Made by a program: the position numbers and the translations under genes. The notes below the pieces were generated by a model, which saw only the letters and a list, made by a program, of their open reading frames with translations, did no database searches and had not been told where the DNA came from. From NCBI RefSeq assembly GCF_029867415.1, contig NC_081185.1:120073987-120137986 (forward strand): a stretch of 64,000 bases of DNA, read 5' to 3'. This document shows, in pieces, positions 24,789 through 36,278 of the stretch. This stretch comes from Vicia villosa. Lineage: Eukaryota; Streptophyta; Magnoliopsida; Fabales; Fabaceae. The number at the start of each line of letters is the position of its first letter. Position 1 is the first letter of the stretch.

Positions 24789-26250
24789 AAGGAGGATTTC
24801 TTAGATCATTAGTTTTGTTTTCATTCACAATTTCTTTTCCGTTTGTTTAAACATTAGTCTTACGACATATGCTATGTACTTTACAACAATCATTAATGCA
24901 TTGCTTACGTTTGTCTTGATTCATTCCTAGTGTTCTCACTATATTTAAAACTGTGTTTTTACTCGGTTTTCTTCTTTGTGATATTCAACTCTCGATTAAA
25001 GTCGTACACCTTTTGAGGGAGAATGACGAAAACGATACCACAATTTCATACACTACGCTTTCAAACAGACCGTGTTGACGATGTACAGGCATTGTTTCAA
25101 TTCCTAAATAACGGAGATATAAGGATGTTAATCCCTTGTCAACCCCTTTGAGCCTAAAGAAGTAGGAGTTTTCCTTCATATAAAATAAAACCCTTAATAC
25201 ATAACCTGGGGTAGGGTAACTGCTCAGTTAACTTAATTATTCCAAACAGTTCGTTTGAACAAAATCACCGATGGTTCTCCGTCATCATTAAGTCCGGCAG
25301 TCAATGTCCGCAATGAAAAAAGAAAGCAATACAAGGGCCTGCTAAGTCAAAACCTATTAAGGAGACTTAGGCAAAATTGGGGCATCCCGCTGACTGTAGT
25401 TTTAAAACGAACAGTTCAGGCAAAGTTAGGGATAACAAAGTCGAAAAGAGGTCACTACATACCCTCACAAAAGAAAATATTACAAGAAAGGAGGATGACT
25501 GCCTTTGCAAAATAAACTTCTGGTTTTTGAACCATCATAAATGTCAACGTCATAATTCCCAAATTCTTTTGGAGACTAAACACATAGTTAATTGAGCATA
25601 GGAATGGAGAACATCACGAAGATGGGGATGGGTACAAATAAACTTTGAGCCTCTATCTTTTGTTTCTTTAAACCATGAACCAGGCCACGTTACAACCCTT
25701 AAAAGTCCTAACTAAAACATGGTTAGTTCGAAAGCATAGCGTTACCAAAGGTATCCCGACTCCTTAAGGTCTACTATAACTCTTGAGTTGATATCACTTT
25801 CTTACAAAAAAAAAACTTTGTTTTACTCAAAAATGTTTTTAAACTTTCAAGACAGACATATGCATTCGCATCTTATGAATTTCATTACAAAGTACACTTG
25901 TCTATATAGATTTAAATGTTAACATCAGGGAGAAGTTGCATGGGGCATGGCTAATGGCTAAAAATCCTACTGACTGACGAAGTAGCTTTAAAAACTCGTC
26001 AAAAGAAGAAACATCCCTTACGCATGACTGGGATGGCTAATGTGTACACATGGCATAACTCGTCATTATCCCATTTACATGGGGCAATCTAATCAAGATC
26101 CATTGGAATCTCTCAAGGACGCTGAATAGCCCATGGGGCAAGTCCATCACCTGGGGGCATGTTGCAAAGGTCACTCAGTATCAGATGGTGTCAATGCCAG
26201 TCTCACATCCTTTCCAGGAACCTTTATAGGATACTTCTCAATCTGTCCAT
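24789..26250 (+). other. Non-coding internal region where pol would be
   Basis: No protease, RT, RNase H or integrase motif appears in any frame. Open stretches are short and overlap on both strands. Confidence 0.7.
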
Positions 26251-26259
26251 ATAGTCTTC

Positions 26260-27860
26260 TTAAAGACATGTTCAAATACTTCTTACCCTTTCTAGGAGCA
26301 TTTTTCAGACAGTCTTTTAAAGACCCACCTTCTTATCCTTTCTATTTTCAAACCCTTTCAAACAGTCTTCTCTAAGACATATTCCTTTCCAAGAACCTTT
26401 TCTAGGTAGTCTTCTGTAAGACATCTCTTAACTTTTTTCAGTTAGTCTTTTAAGACATATTCAAACTTCTCTTATGCTTTCAAGAACCTTGTCAAACTTT
26501 GTTTAAAGTACAGAGTCTTCTCTAAGACAGTTCACCATCCTTTTTAGGGTGATCTTCTTCAAGATATCTTTTCCTAAGTTTTGTTTAAAACGTCACAAAA
26601 AACAGTCTCTATCCTCTATAGGAATATTTTGACCCTCTGCACGAACATATCCCTTTAAGCTTTGTTTAAAGCGTAGTCTTGTTTAAGACAATGTCCCATT
26701 CTTTCCAAGGACCTCTTCAGGTAATCTTATAGACAACATCATCTCATTCTGAGTACTCAGCAAATCACTGGCCGTCAGGCGTGACCGAAATGCATGACTC
26801 ATTCTGAAAAGCATCTGCTTCACGTTCAAATCAACACCTACAATCAAGAATCCTATTGACTAGGGGCATATCTTTCAAGAATTCAAACACAAGGAGCATT
26901 GTTGCGTAACTGATCTTCCCACGCCTGTATTATTTACGTCCCGCAGTGTGGGATCGGCATACATGCATAATTCTCATTTATTTTGAGTATCTCATTACAT
27001 GACACATGCATCATGACATTGCATAAAACTAACGCTGCCTTTTCAGGTCACTTCATATTCAAAAGGATGTTATCATCCAATTACAATGCAAATACAATCG
27101 TATCAACGATTCAATCTTAACATATACAATTCTAATACCTCATTCCAAGTCTTTCTTCAAAGACAATCCAGAAGCAATCAAAGAATTTCTCACCTCTCCA
27201 GGTAGTCTTGTCCAAGACAATTACCCTAACCTTTCCAAGCAGTCTTGTGTAAGACGTATCCTGACCTTTTCTAGGTAGTTTTGTTTAAAACGTCCCACGA
27301 CCTTTATAGGAACCTTTCTAGGTAGTTTTGTTTAAAATATGCCATATCCTTTATAGGAACCTTTATAGGTAGTTTTGTTTAAAACATGCCATATCCTTTA
27401 TAGGAACCTTTATAGGTAGTTTTGTTTAAAACGTATCATGTCCTTTATAGGAATCTTTCTAGATAGTTTTGTTTAAAACGTATCGTTCCCTTTATAGGAA
27501 TCTTTCTAGATAGTTTTGTTTAAAACATATCGTTCCCTTTATAGGAACCTCTCTAGGTAGTTTTGTTTAAAACGTATCGTTCCCTTTATAGGAACCTCTC
27601 TAGGTAAGTCTTGTTTAAGATATCCTGTATCTTATCTAAGAGCCTTTCCAGGTGAGTCTTATTTAAGACATATCATGCCTTTCTAGGTAGCCTTTTTGAA
27701 ATGTTTATCCATTCTTTTCTAAGACACGCTTAGTTCTTTTAAAGAACTCCTCAGTTAGTCTTCTCCAAGACATTCTTCCTAAGCATTGTTCAAAGCCTTA
27801 GCTTCTTCGCATCAACCTTCGATACACCCTATTCAGGAACCTCTTCAGGTGGTCTTATGT
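26260..27860 (+). repeat. Degenerate repeats with a 47-bp tandem core
   Basis: Motifs of the type TCTAGGTAGTCTT and TTTAAGACAT recur throughout. Between about 27270 and 27650 the unit becomes regular: GTAGTTTTGTTTAAAAC recurs at about 27275, 27322, 27369, 27416, 27463, 27510 and 27557, a 47-bp period, with TTTATAGGAACC between. No coding capacity. Confidence 0.85.
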
Positions 27861-28054
27861 AAGACATTACTCCCTCTCTCCTCAGATACGATCAATATGA
27901 TCCTGGTATGAAGAGCATATGCTCTGGACAAGCATCTTGTCAAACAAATAGATGGCATCTACAAGCCCATCTCCCACATAACTCTTTCCCTACGCAAGCA
28001 AATTTCAGGGCATTTCAGTGTCCAATCATCTTCTACCTCTTCAGGTTCAAGAAG

Positions 28055-28070
28055 ATTGAACAGGGGCAGC
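28055..28070 (+). other. Polypurine tract
   Basis: GAACAGGGGCAGC directly abuts the 3' LTR start at 28071, the expected plus-strand priming site. Confidence 0.7.
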
Positions 28071-28650
28071 TGTCATACCCTAAAATTTGCCCTCCATATT
28101 CCATTTACAATGATTCAAAGTTCAAGGTTCAGTTCCAAAGATTACTCACTCAAAAGTCCAGATGATCCACAGTCAACTGATTCAAACCTGAAGGCCAACT
28201 ACAATCAAAGCATGATTCAAACCTAGGGTCATTGGTCAAACATCAAGTATAGAGGTGCATAACCATCATTTGATCAAATATTGATCCTGATTCCATTAAT
28301 AGAAACTCAGAGATGAACAAATACAAAAAAGGTTCAAATTAGGGTTTCTTAGGAGAAAGTCAATCCAACTTTGACTGGGCATAACTTTCACATGGAACAT
28401 CAAAAATTCCCCTTCCTCAAAATCTCATTTTTTCCCCTATTCACTTCCTTAGCTATTAAACCTCTATAATTTTGCTATAAACCTTTACCTTAGATTCAAA
28501 GCCAATAGGAAAGGGTTGAGAGTGCCTAACACCTTCCCTCGACCTGAATATAGTATCTTACCCTGATCTCTATACTGCGTAGGGTTTCCTATTCGCCCTT
28601 AAGAATAGGTGGCGACTCTCTAAATCTAAAATTTTAGGCAGGTTGCTACA
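28071..28650 (+). repeat. 3' LTR (580 bp)
   Basis: Same ends as the 5' LTR. Followed by the TCATC target duplicate. Longer than the 5' LTR because of an extra segment around 28328-28365. Confidence 0.93.
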
Positions 28651-28689
28651 TCATCCATGACTCCAAAAAAAGTAGCTGCAAATATCATA

Positions 28690-28935
28690 CAAAACATTAG
28701 AAATAACACATACATTAAAGCACCAATATTTGAAGCAGAATCAAATAAATTCAATAAGTCTCAATTCAATAAGCAGAATCACATACATTAAAGCACCAAT
28801 ATTTGAAGCAGAAGCAGAATCATATATGTCTCAATTCATGTTACTTTCAAGGGTCATACATTAAAGCACCAATATTTAAAGCAGAAGCAGAATCATATAT
28901 GTCTCAATATTTAAAGCAGAAGCAGAATCAAATAG
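28690..28935. repeat. Short dispersed/tandem repeat
   Basis: ACATTAAAGCACCAATATTT and GAAGCAGAAGCAGAATCATA, followed by TATGTCTCAA, are repeated three to four times, between the retrotransposon and the hAT transposase. Confidence 0.75.
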
Positions 28936-29009
28936 TGTCATGATATATAGTCTTTTCACATATAGATGTCAACCAGTATTGAAGCAGTAAATTCAACCTC
29001 AAAAAGTGT

Positions 29010-30847
29010 TTAGGCACAGCCAGAAGGCTGTGACTGAGTTTGAGATGAAGACTTATCTTTATCCTTTTCATTAAACCTTATGCATTTTTCTTTTAAATAG
29101 CTCTGCAGCTCAGTTACTTCTTCAACCGAATCCATAGACTTCAAATGTTGCTGAAAAGCATTCTGTCTAGCTACATGTGCCGGTACTTCGACGCTGGCAG
29201 CAGCTTCACCATTAGAAACAGTGGCTGCCATTGCTGGGATACGTCCTTCAACATTGTCATAGGCTTCTTTGTAAACCATGAAGATTTTGGAGAGATTGTT
29301 ATTGATCTCTTCTAACAAAGATTTCTCAGTTTCTGAAAGTGGTCCATACATATCAGTAAAGCACCAGTCCACAAATCGTAACTTATATCGGGGATCAAAA
29401 ATAACACCCAAATAGAGGAGTTGGTTCATCTTAGTGATATCAATCCAATATTTCTTAAATTTATCCAACATTTCCTTAGCCACACTAGCAAACAGTCCAT
29501 TTAGGTCCAAGTTTAATGACTTAAGCTCAACATAAATTCCAGCCAGGAAAGGGAAAGCTGTATGCAAACTTGCTTTTGTTGAAACAGAAAAAACAGTTGT
29601 CGCTTCATAATAATTCTTCAAAAACTTAATAAATACCCTAACATTCTCCCAATCTTCACTACTAGGGGGGAATCACCTTCAAAGAAATCCCTATAATCCT
29701 CAACCTCATCTTCTAGCTTATCAAAAGCTGATTCATACTTCTCAGCTACATCTAACATCAAATACGTCGAGTTCCAACGAGTTGAAACATCAAGACATAC
29801 CGACTTCTTGCATGTAATATTGGCATAACCCACACATTCATTGAACTTTAACGCTCTATGGGGTGAAGATCTTACGTACCTAATCGCATTTCTAACACTT
29901 GAAATTGAGGTGCTGGCTACTTTTAATCCATCTCTCACGACCAAATTCAGTATATGTGCACAACACCTCATGTGAAATCCAAATCCATCCAAAAAAAGTC
30001 CATTCATGTTTCTTATCTTCTGCTCTAAATACTTAACAGCAACATCATTTGATGCCGCGTTATCTACCGTGATAGTTGAAACGTTTTTCAGCCCCCACTC
30101 CTTCAGCACATCCTCAACCTTCTTACCAACTGTTTTACCTCGGTGATTTGGGATACTCGCAAAGCTTATTATCCTTTTTTGGTATTGCCAATCCTTATCT
30201 ATAAAATGAGCAGTGAGGGTCAGGTAGTTTAGATTTTGAACGGAAGTCCAACAATCTGTTGTAATTGCCACTCTATTACAATCAGACTTAAATAATGCTT
30301 TCAACCTCACTTTCTCATCAAGATATATTTGAAAACAGTCCCTAGCTATGGTTCTTCTAGATGGTATTGTAAATTGGGGTTGCATTTGGTAACAAAAGTA
30401 CTTGAATCCCTCTCCTTCAAATGTTCTAAAGGGCTTCTCATCTAAGATGATAAAGTAAGCCAACCCTTTTCTACAACCTACAGGATCAAACCTAGAAGAT
30501 GTTGGAACTAACCCAACTCCCGGAATTGTTGAATATGTCAATATGGTTTGGGTAGGGTCCGTTGAAAGGTTCAACGGATACTTAGAACATGTTTTCATGT
30601 GACTCTTTAAATTTGACGTTCCGTGTTTCTTAGAGTCACACATATATTTTTGATGGCAGTATTTACATGCCGCAGTAGCGGGATCACTATCGGGAATAAG
30701 ATTAAAATGGTCCCATACCTCTGACCTCTTTCTAATAGCATTCGCATTAGCTCTTCTTCGCTTCCGACCAATAGGAGGCGGATTTGTGCAGACCTCAATG
30801 GGTGTTGTTGCTGCTGTTGGTGTTGTTGTTGGAGGATCTTGTTCCAT
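29010..30847 (-). pseudogene. hAT transposase (RICESLEEPER-like), frameshifted and C-truncated
   Basis: The ATG at 30847 follows a TTTCAG acceptor-like site. A BED zinc finger comes first (KRSEVWDHF, CKYC, HGTSNLKSHMKTC; C-x2-C...H-x3-C), then the transposase core (RTIARDCFQIYLDEK, AITTDCWTSVQNLNYLTLTA, TVDNAASND, HMRCCAHILNLVVRDGL, DVSTRWNSTYLML). A run of six C on the coding strand (29664-29669) shifts the frame. The continuation at 29621-29010 carries the DUF4413-type segment (LGVIFDPRYKLRFVDWCFT) and the beginning of the C-terminal region (ELQSYLKEKCI). It then ends QSQPSGCA without the hAT dimerisation domain. The protein would normally bind element ends and cut and paste them; this copy is inactive. 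Confidence 0.88.
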
Positions 30848-30865
30848 AACTGAAACAAAATACAT

Positions 30866-31549
30866 AAGTTATTTGTAAATCAAAGTTCAGAAATACATGT
30901 GTTAAACTAGTTAGCTAATAAAAGATTAAATGAATTGGATTCCATTTGACTAAATTGATTAAGTTCTACTTCAATTATTTATAAAGCTGGTTTTAGATTA
31001 TCTTACCAAATAAGTAAAGTAATGAACTAAGAATTATCATGCAAACTTTTCTAATCCCAATTCACCAAACTTTATTTCCTCAGATGGTCCCAAAATTTAC
31101 ACGGTGAAATCAGAATCAAAAGTTTTTTTTGGTTACAAGTCAATCCGTGATAAAAATACAGTAGTACTTTACTTATCATCACCGTTTTTAATGATAACCA
31201 TATTAAAAGCTGATTTCCAATATACCATTTTGGTTGTTTTCTTAATTTTTCATCATGGTTGTTTTTTCCAATTTTAGTTAAATACTCAGCGCACAACTTT
31301 TTTCTACAATTTTTTCTTTCAAGTGTAGTGATATGCTCATTTGAGTTTATTATAATATATGTGAAATGCTTATTTCACCAACTACTCATTAAATATATAA
31401 TCATTAAATGTGATATAGAAATTAATAATTTGACAAATTAAATTATATTAGAATAGCAAGTTACAATTATGAATGTTTTCCTAGCTTTTATCATTTCATT
31501 CTGCGTATTTCGCTTTTTGAGTATTAGAATTAGGTTAAATGCTTGTGAC
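30866..31549. other. Upstream flank of the hAT transposase
   Basis: AT-rich sequence with no gene. I looked for a right-hand hAT terminus (TGTCCACCCCTA-like) and did not find one. Confidence 0.4.
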
Positions 31550-31616
31550 TCTTCAACCAACACTTCATTCTCTACGCGTTCATTAAACTAGTAAAGAAGG
31601 AAGTGTTGGTTGAAGA
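31550..31616. other. Strong inverted repeat (hairpin)
   Basis: TCTTCAACCAACACTTC (about 31550) and its exact inverse GAAGTGTTGGTTGAAGA (ending about 31616) enclose a loop of about 33 nt. It is a compact stem, isolated from other repeats. Confidence 0.7.
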
Positions 31617-31879
31617 ACTACAATTATTAAGCCAAAAGTCTAACTCTCAATGAGGAAGATACATACGTAGAATGAAAGGAAGAAAGCTCGATACATTGAT
31701 TAATGTAAGTTGTTTTCTAACATAACTTCATTTTTATATTATAAATTTCTAATTCATTTAGAAATGTTATTTAGTTAGTGACGGGTTGGTAAAATACTCA
31801 AATCACATATGATTTAATAAACTCTTATAGTAGAACATGTTGGTTTAACATATAGTGAAAGCTGCAATGTACAAGGTAT

Positions 31880-32170
31880 ATCATTAAAAATCAACAACAT
31901 AAAATATATAAATCACCATCATTAACATCACTAAATTTTATCAACAACGACATACAACTTTTATCAACAACAGCATACCTTAAACAAAAGACAACATATA
32001 TCAATAAAAAGTAAATCAACAACAACATACAAGTTTTATCAACAACAACATAAAAGTTTTATCAACAACAATATACCTTAAACAACATACAACATATATC
32101 ACCAAAAATTAAATCATCAACAACATCCAATTTTTATCAACAAGAATATACCTTAATTAAAATACAACAT
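31880..32170. repeat. AACAACATA-type tandem repeat (about 70 bp unit)
   Basis: Alternating TTTTATCAACAACA, ATACCTTAAACAA, TACAACATATATCA and AAAATTAAATCA blocks. The same array occurs at 45486-45965. Confidence 0.8.
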
Positions 32171-32619
32171 CTACCATATAAGAAAAGTGATACATCTGGA
32201 AATCAAAATTCTACCTATCTCTATTATTTTTACACCTACTAAATTTGTTGGTTTTTGGTTCTTTGTACACTTGATTGACATATTATATTATTAAACAACT
32301 TTTTCCATTACTGCTATATCACATAATACTCTTCATTTTTTTCTCAATCTTTCTCTCTCTTCTCTGATCCATTTTAGAGTCTCTTTCTTTTGTTCTTTTT
32401 TCTTCCATTCTTCAACTGTTTTTATCTTCACCCTTTTATCTCCCTCTTTCTTAATCTTCAAGTTGTAACAACTTTGTTACAACAAGACCATCACTTTCAC
32501 CTCTTCATATTGCTACTGGTAATGGCCAGATCGAGATATATTGTTCTTTTCATCTATCTAACAAAATTATGAATAATGTTTTAACCATTTGCTATGTTTT
32601 TTTATGTTATTCTGTTTTT
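32171..32619. other. Pyrimidine-rich intergenic DNA
   Basis: A CT-rich stretch at 32330-32460 resembles a plant 5' UTR, but no supported coding exon follows. Confidence 0.35.
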
Positions 32620-34400
32620 ACTTTCAAATCTGTGTGGCGGAAACGAGTTACCGGCGATGAGTGTGGTGGTAGTGAAAACGGGTTTTTGGTGACGACTGTG
32701 GTGGTGGTCAATTTCTAAGAGGTTTTTGTTTGACATTTTCAATTTAGGTTTTGATCTGATTCGGTTTTAAACTAATATTGAACTAATTGTATTTAGGTTA
32801 TTTTGTTTTAACATTCAGATTTGTGGTGGCGGCAACACATTACCAGCGATGAGTGTGGTGGTGGTGGAAATGGGTATTCGGCGACGAGTGTGGTGGTGGA
32901 TGTTCTATGGTGTTCTTTTCATCTATCTAACAAAAATATGAATAAGGTTTTAAGCATTTGCTATGTTATTTTATGTTATTATGTTTTAACTTTCAGATCT
33001 GTGGTGGCGGCAACGGGTTACCGACGATGAGTGTCGTGGTGGTGAAAACGGGTTTCTGGTGACGATTGTGGTGGTGGTTAGTTTCTAAAAGGTTTTTGTT
33101 GTTTCTCTATTATTTGAATTGGCATTATGTTTCATAAAACTAATATATCATTAATTAGTTGAGTAGAATTATACTTGTAAGAGAAAACAGGTTGAAGATC
33201 TACTTGACAGAGGAACGTGTTGTGTTGAAGTATTTCAACATCTGGAAGAAACATGTCAAAGAAGATATCGAAACATGTTCCATTCGACATCGCGCCAGGG
33301 CTTATTTTTCAATTACTTCAGACTTAAGTAATTGAAAGCTGCAGAATATTACTAACCAATATTGTGCAATCATATGCGGCGCAAGAAGAATCAAATCAGA
33401 ATATGTTTGATTGAAGACTTTCTAATTTTGGAGATTAATTAGGAAGATTTAATTGAAGAACTATTTTGTAGGAGAATCTTTTGGAGATTTGTAACATCAT
33501 ATTTGATGTGATTAGAAGCCCAAGTTCACTTGGGTAATAGGTTATAAATAGAAGCATTGTAACCTAAAAAGCCAAGCCAACCATTATGTAAATTATAAGG
33601 GTTGTTTTGGTCAATGAACCACCCAGTTTGTGGGATGGTCATCGTGTTCTCACTAATAAGCCTTTAGGTAATGAGTTGAGTATTGTTCTTGGAGGAAGCT
33701 TTTAAGTAACTCCAAGTATGTGTTCTTAGTCTAGAGTCAAGGCTGAGTATGGAGGAAAGTGAAACTTCCTGCCCAACATAGGAGTGTGTCTCCTCATCAT
33801 GGAAGTGTGTCTTCTATTATATGGATATATGATTGTGGAAATTAAGCCGTTGGTACAGTTCCTGGGACTGGAAACTGTACAATTCCATTGCGATAGTTAG
33901 AAGTGGGAAGGGGATATTCCATATCTAGAGAGGATCTAGGTAGAAGGGTCATTGGGTAGAGATTAAGTGAAGGGTTATAAATAGGGGTGTTTATCTATGA
34001 ATTAATACTGCTGATAGTGGACTTCATTCCTGGCTTGGTATGCCCCCAGAGTAGGTGTGTTTGTCACCGAACTGGGTTAACAATTTTTGTCTGCACTTTA
34101 CTTTTCAGCAACTACTTTAACTGTCTTTATCTTGCATGTGTTATGGATAACAGACCTGATGTCTCGATATCCTATGGGACATCTGAGTTCTGCCATACCA
34201 AAATTTTAGTTTTTGTTTGACATTTTAAATTTAGGTTTTGATCTGATTAGTTTTTTAACTGATGTTGAACTAATTGTATTTAGGTTATTCTGTTTTAACA
34301 TTCAGATTTATGGTGGCGGCAACGCATCACCAGCGATGAGTTTGGTTGTGGTGGAAATGGGTATTCGATGACGAGTGTTCTATGGTGGCTGTTATAGGGT
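32620..34400 (+). repeat. GTGGTGGCGGCAACG repeat, four copies, interrupted
   Basis: Units of about 180 bp contain ACTTTCAGATCTGTGGTGGC, GGCAACG..TTACC, GATGAGTGTGGTGG and GTTTTTGTTTGACATTTT. Copies begin near 32625, 32815, 32990 and 34305. The last is separated from the others by an inserted LTR-like block at about 33218-34200. The repeated exon-like look suggests an amplified gene fragment, but frames are broken. Confidence 0.65.
33218..34200 (+). mobile_element. Probable solo LTR of a copia-type element
   Basis: About 980 bp from TGTTGTGTTGAAGTATTTC to TCTGCCATACCA, inserted in the GTGG repeat array. It has GTTATAAATA boxes (33540 and 33975) and the TTGGTATGCCCCCAGAGTAG and GTTTGTCACCGAACTGGG segments typical of legume copia LTRs as I recall them. 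No internal region or partner LTR; a 5-bp duplication is not evident, so the borders are approximate. Confidence 0.45.
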
Positions 34401-35838
34401 TTACACATTTAGTTTTATGTTATTCTTTCTGGATTCACATAAAAATGTTAGTTTTTGAATATATACGGCTTCGGTGGAGTTGGAATCAGGTCGACATGAA
34501 CCCTATCAACTCAATCTTTGGTTCATTATTTTAATATTTGCTTGTCATACCCGTATCTTTGTAGGTTGTTATCAATTATGGAGCATCATGGTATGTTACT
34601 ACTTTTCCATCTCATATGTTTAATCCAAATTATTGAGTTGATTGAACACCAAGTATTTGATGTTGGGACTCTTAGAATATCTGACTCCGCTGATTTTTCT
34701 TAACTAAACCATATAGTTTATTATGTTTTGAAATTTAGTTTGTTTGGATTTGAATGAATGAAATTGAAAAACTTATGATAACTTGGAGTTTGCAGTGTAT
34801 TTTTTTGTTGGTCAGATGTGTCATGAGGTTTGAAGGTTTGCTTTCCTCCAGTTTCTTTCTGCAGCAGTGTTATCGGCATGGAAAACTTGCAATTTTGCTG
34901 TGAGAAGTTTTGCATCTTATGTATTGAACTTACTAACCTCTAGCTTTTGTTATGACACAATTTGTTTACAGAATAGCATCTTATGTATTCAACTTACTAA
35001 CTTGTAGCGTTTTCTTCTTGAAATTTTATATTGATTCCGGTAAGTCTGTAGTCGAATTAAAAATTCACTACGAAGATTTGGTTCATGATGTATTCCAAAT
35101 TGATTCAGGTCTGGCTGAGGTTCTGAGCTACATTAAGAGATAGGTGGTCAGTAGTGGTTTATTTTCTGAACGGGATTGTTCTAATGAAATTTCGTTTAGT
35201 TCGAAGCTTAAACATGGCGGTCGTAACGAGACGAATAAAAGAACAACATGGACCGGAGAATAACATAAGTATCTGAAATATTTTACTTCAATTTAGGTTT
35301 TGATTGTGTACTATTGTATAACTAATAATTTGAATGTTGTCGGTGTTTCACTATTTTTATAATGTTGTCGGTGTTTCACAACATTGTAAAAGCATTGTTG
35401 GTTCATGCAGGTTATTTTGTATGGGTACTTTCTGTAATGTAACATTGTTGGTTTTGGTGTATAAGCGATGATGGTGTTTGATATCATATATTAAAACACT
35501 TTCAGATTCATAAATGGAATAAAAGTGGAATGTTTCGTTATGTGAGTATTTGATCATTTTTCAATTATCTCAATTTTGATTGATACTAATGCGTAGCTCA
35601 AGAATAGAATTCTTAGTGCAGGTCAATAACCAATTTGACAAGAGTTTTGGAAGTAACTTTCCTGGAACTTAACATCCTTTACGAATTGTTCTCTTATATT
35701 TTAAGCTTCATTTATATTTTAAGCTCTTTTCTTACACGAAAATGAATTTACGAGTTGTTCTCTTGTGGTATTTGAACAAATTTTTTTATTTTGTACCTCC
35801 ACCTCTTTTACGATTTATATTGTGGAAACGGTTGTTCT
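34401..35838. other. Intergenic DNA with one exon-like stretch
   Basis: A plus-strand stretch near 35030-35143 (SGKSVVELKIHYEDLVHDVF ending in IKR and a stop) reads like coding sequence, but no family is recognised and no clear splice partner is seen. The remainder is AT-rich. Confidence 0.3.
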
Positions 35839-36278
35839 TGTAGGATCAAGCGCTTACCACTACGCTAAAAGCAATTGCTGTTAGTGAGGGTGCAACTTTA
35901 GTTCCTTATAGTATGAGCCCTCAGGGGATGCACCTAAAGCAAGGTTTGTAAGCTCTCTCTAGGCGCCATAGGTTAGGATGTTAAGCCCATTCGAATCCCT
36001 AAGGATGACGCTTGATTTGCTTATCCAACAATATCCTCCCAGTGTCAGTCGATCGGATTTGAACTCATGACCATGCTTTGATACCACTTGTAGGATCAAG
36101 CGCTTACCACTGTGCTAAAAGTTATTGTTGTTAGTGAGGGTGCAACTTTATTTCCTTATAGTTTGAGCCCTTAGGGGCTGCACCTAAAGTGAGGTTTGTA
36201 AGCTCTCTCTAGGCGCCATGGGTTGGGATGTTAAGCCTATTTGAACCCTAAGGGTGACGCTGGATTATTTATCCAACA
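35839..36278 (-). mobile_element. Complete TRIM (440 bp)
   Basis: Direct repeats 35839-36030 (192 bp) and 36089-36278 (190 bp) both run TGTAGGATCAAGCG...TATCCAACA. The interior is only 58 bp. It contains TTTGATACCA near the right repeat, the reverse complement of an initiator-Met primer site, and ATCCTCCC near the left one, a reversed polypurine tract, so the element lies on the minus strand. Flanks GTTCT and ATTCT match at four of five bases. No coding capacity. Confidence 0.85.

Larger units (their letters stand above)
21885..28655 (+). mobile_element. Gag-only Ty3/gypsy LTR retrotransposon (complete, non-autonomous)
   Basis: LTRs at 21890-22439 and 28071-28650 both run TGTCATACCC...GGTTGCTACA. 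They are flanked by a perfect 5-bp target duplication TCATC (21885-21889 and 28651-28655). A primer-binding site follows the 5' LTR and a purine-rich tract precedes the 3' LTR. The internal region encodes only a frameshifted gag (23326-24788). No protease, RT, RNase H or integrase is present; the rest is non-coding and repetitive. The style fits the Tat/Ogre-like branch common in legumes. It must have depended on enzymes supplied in trans. Confidence 0.92.
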
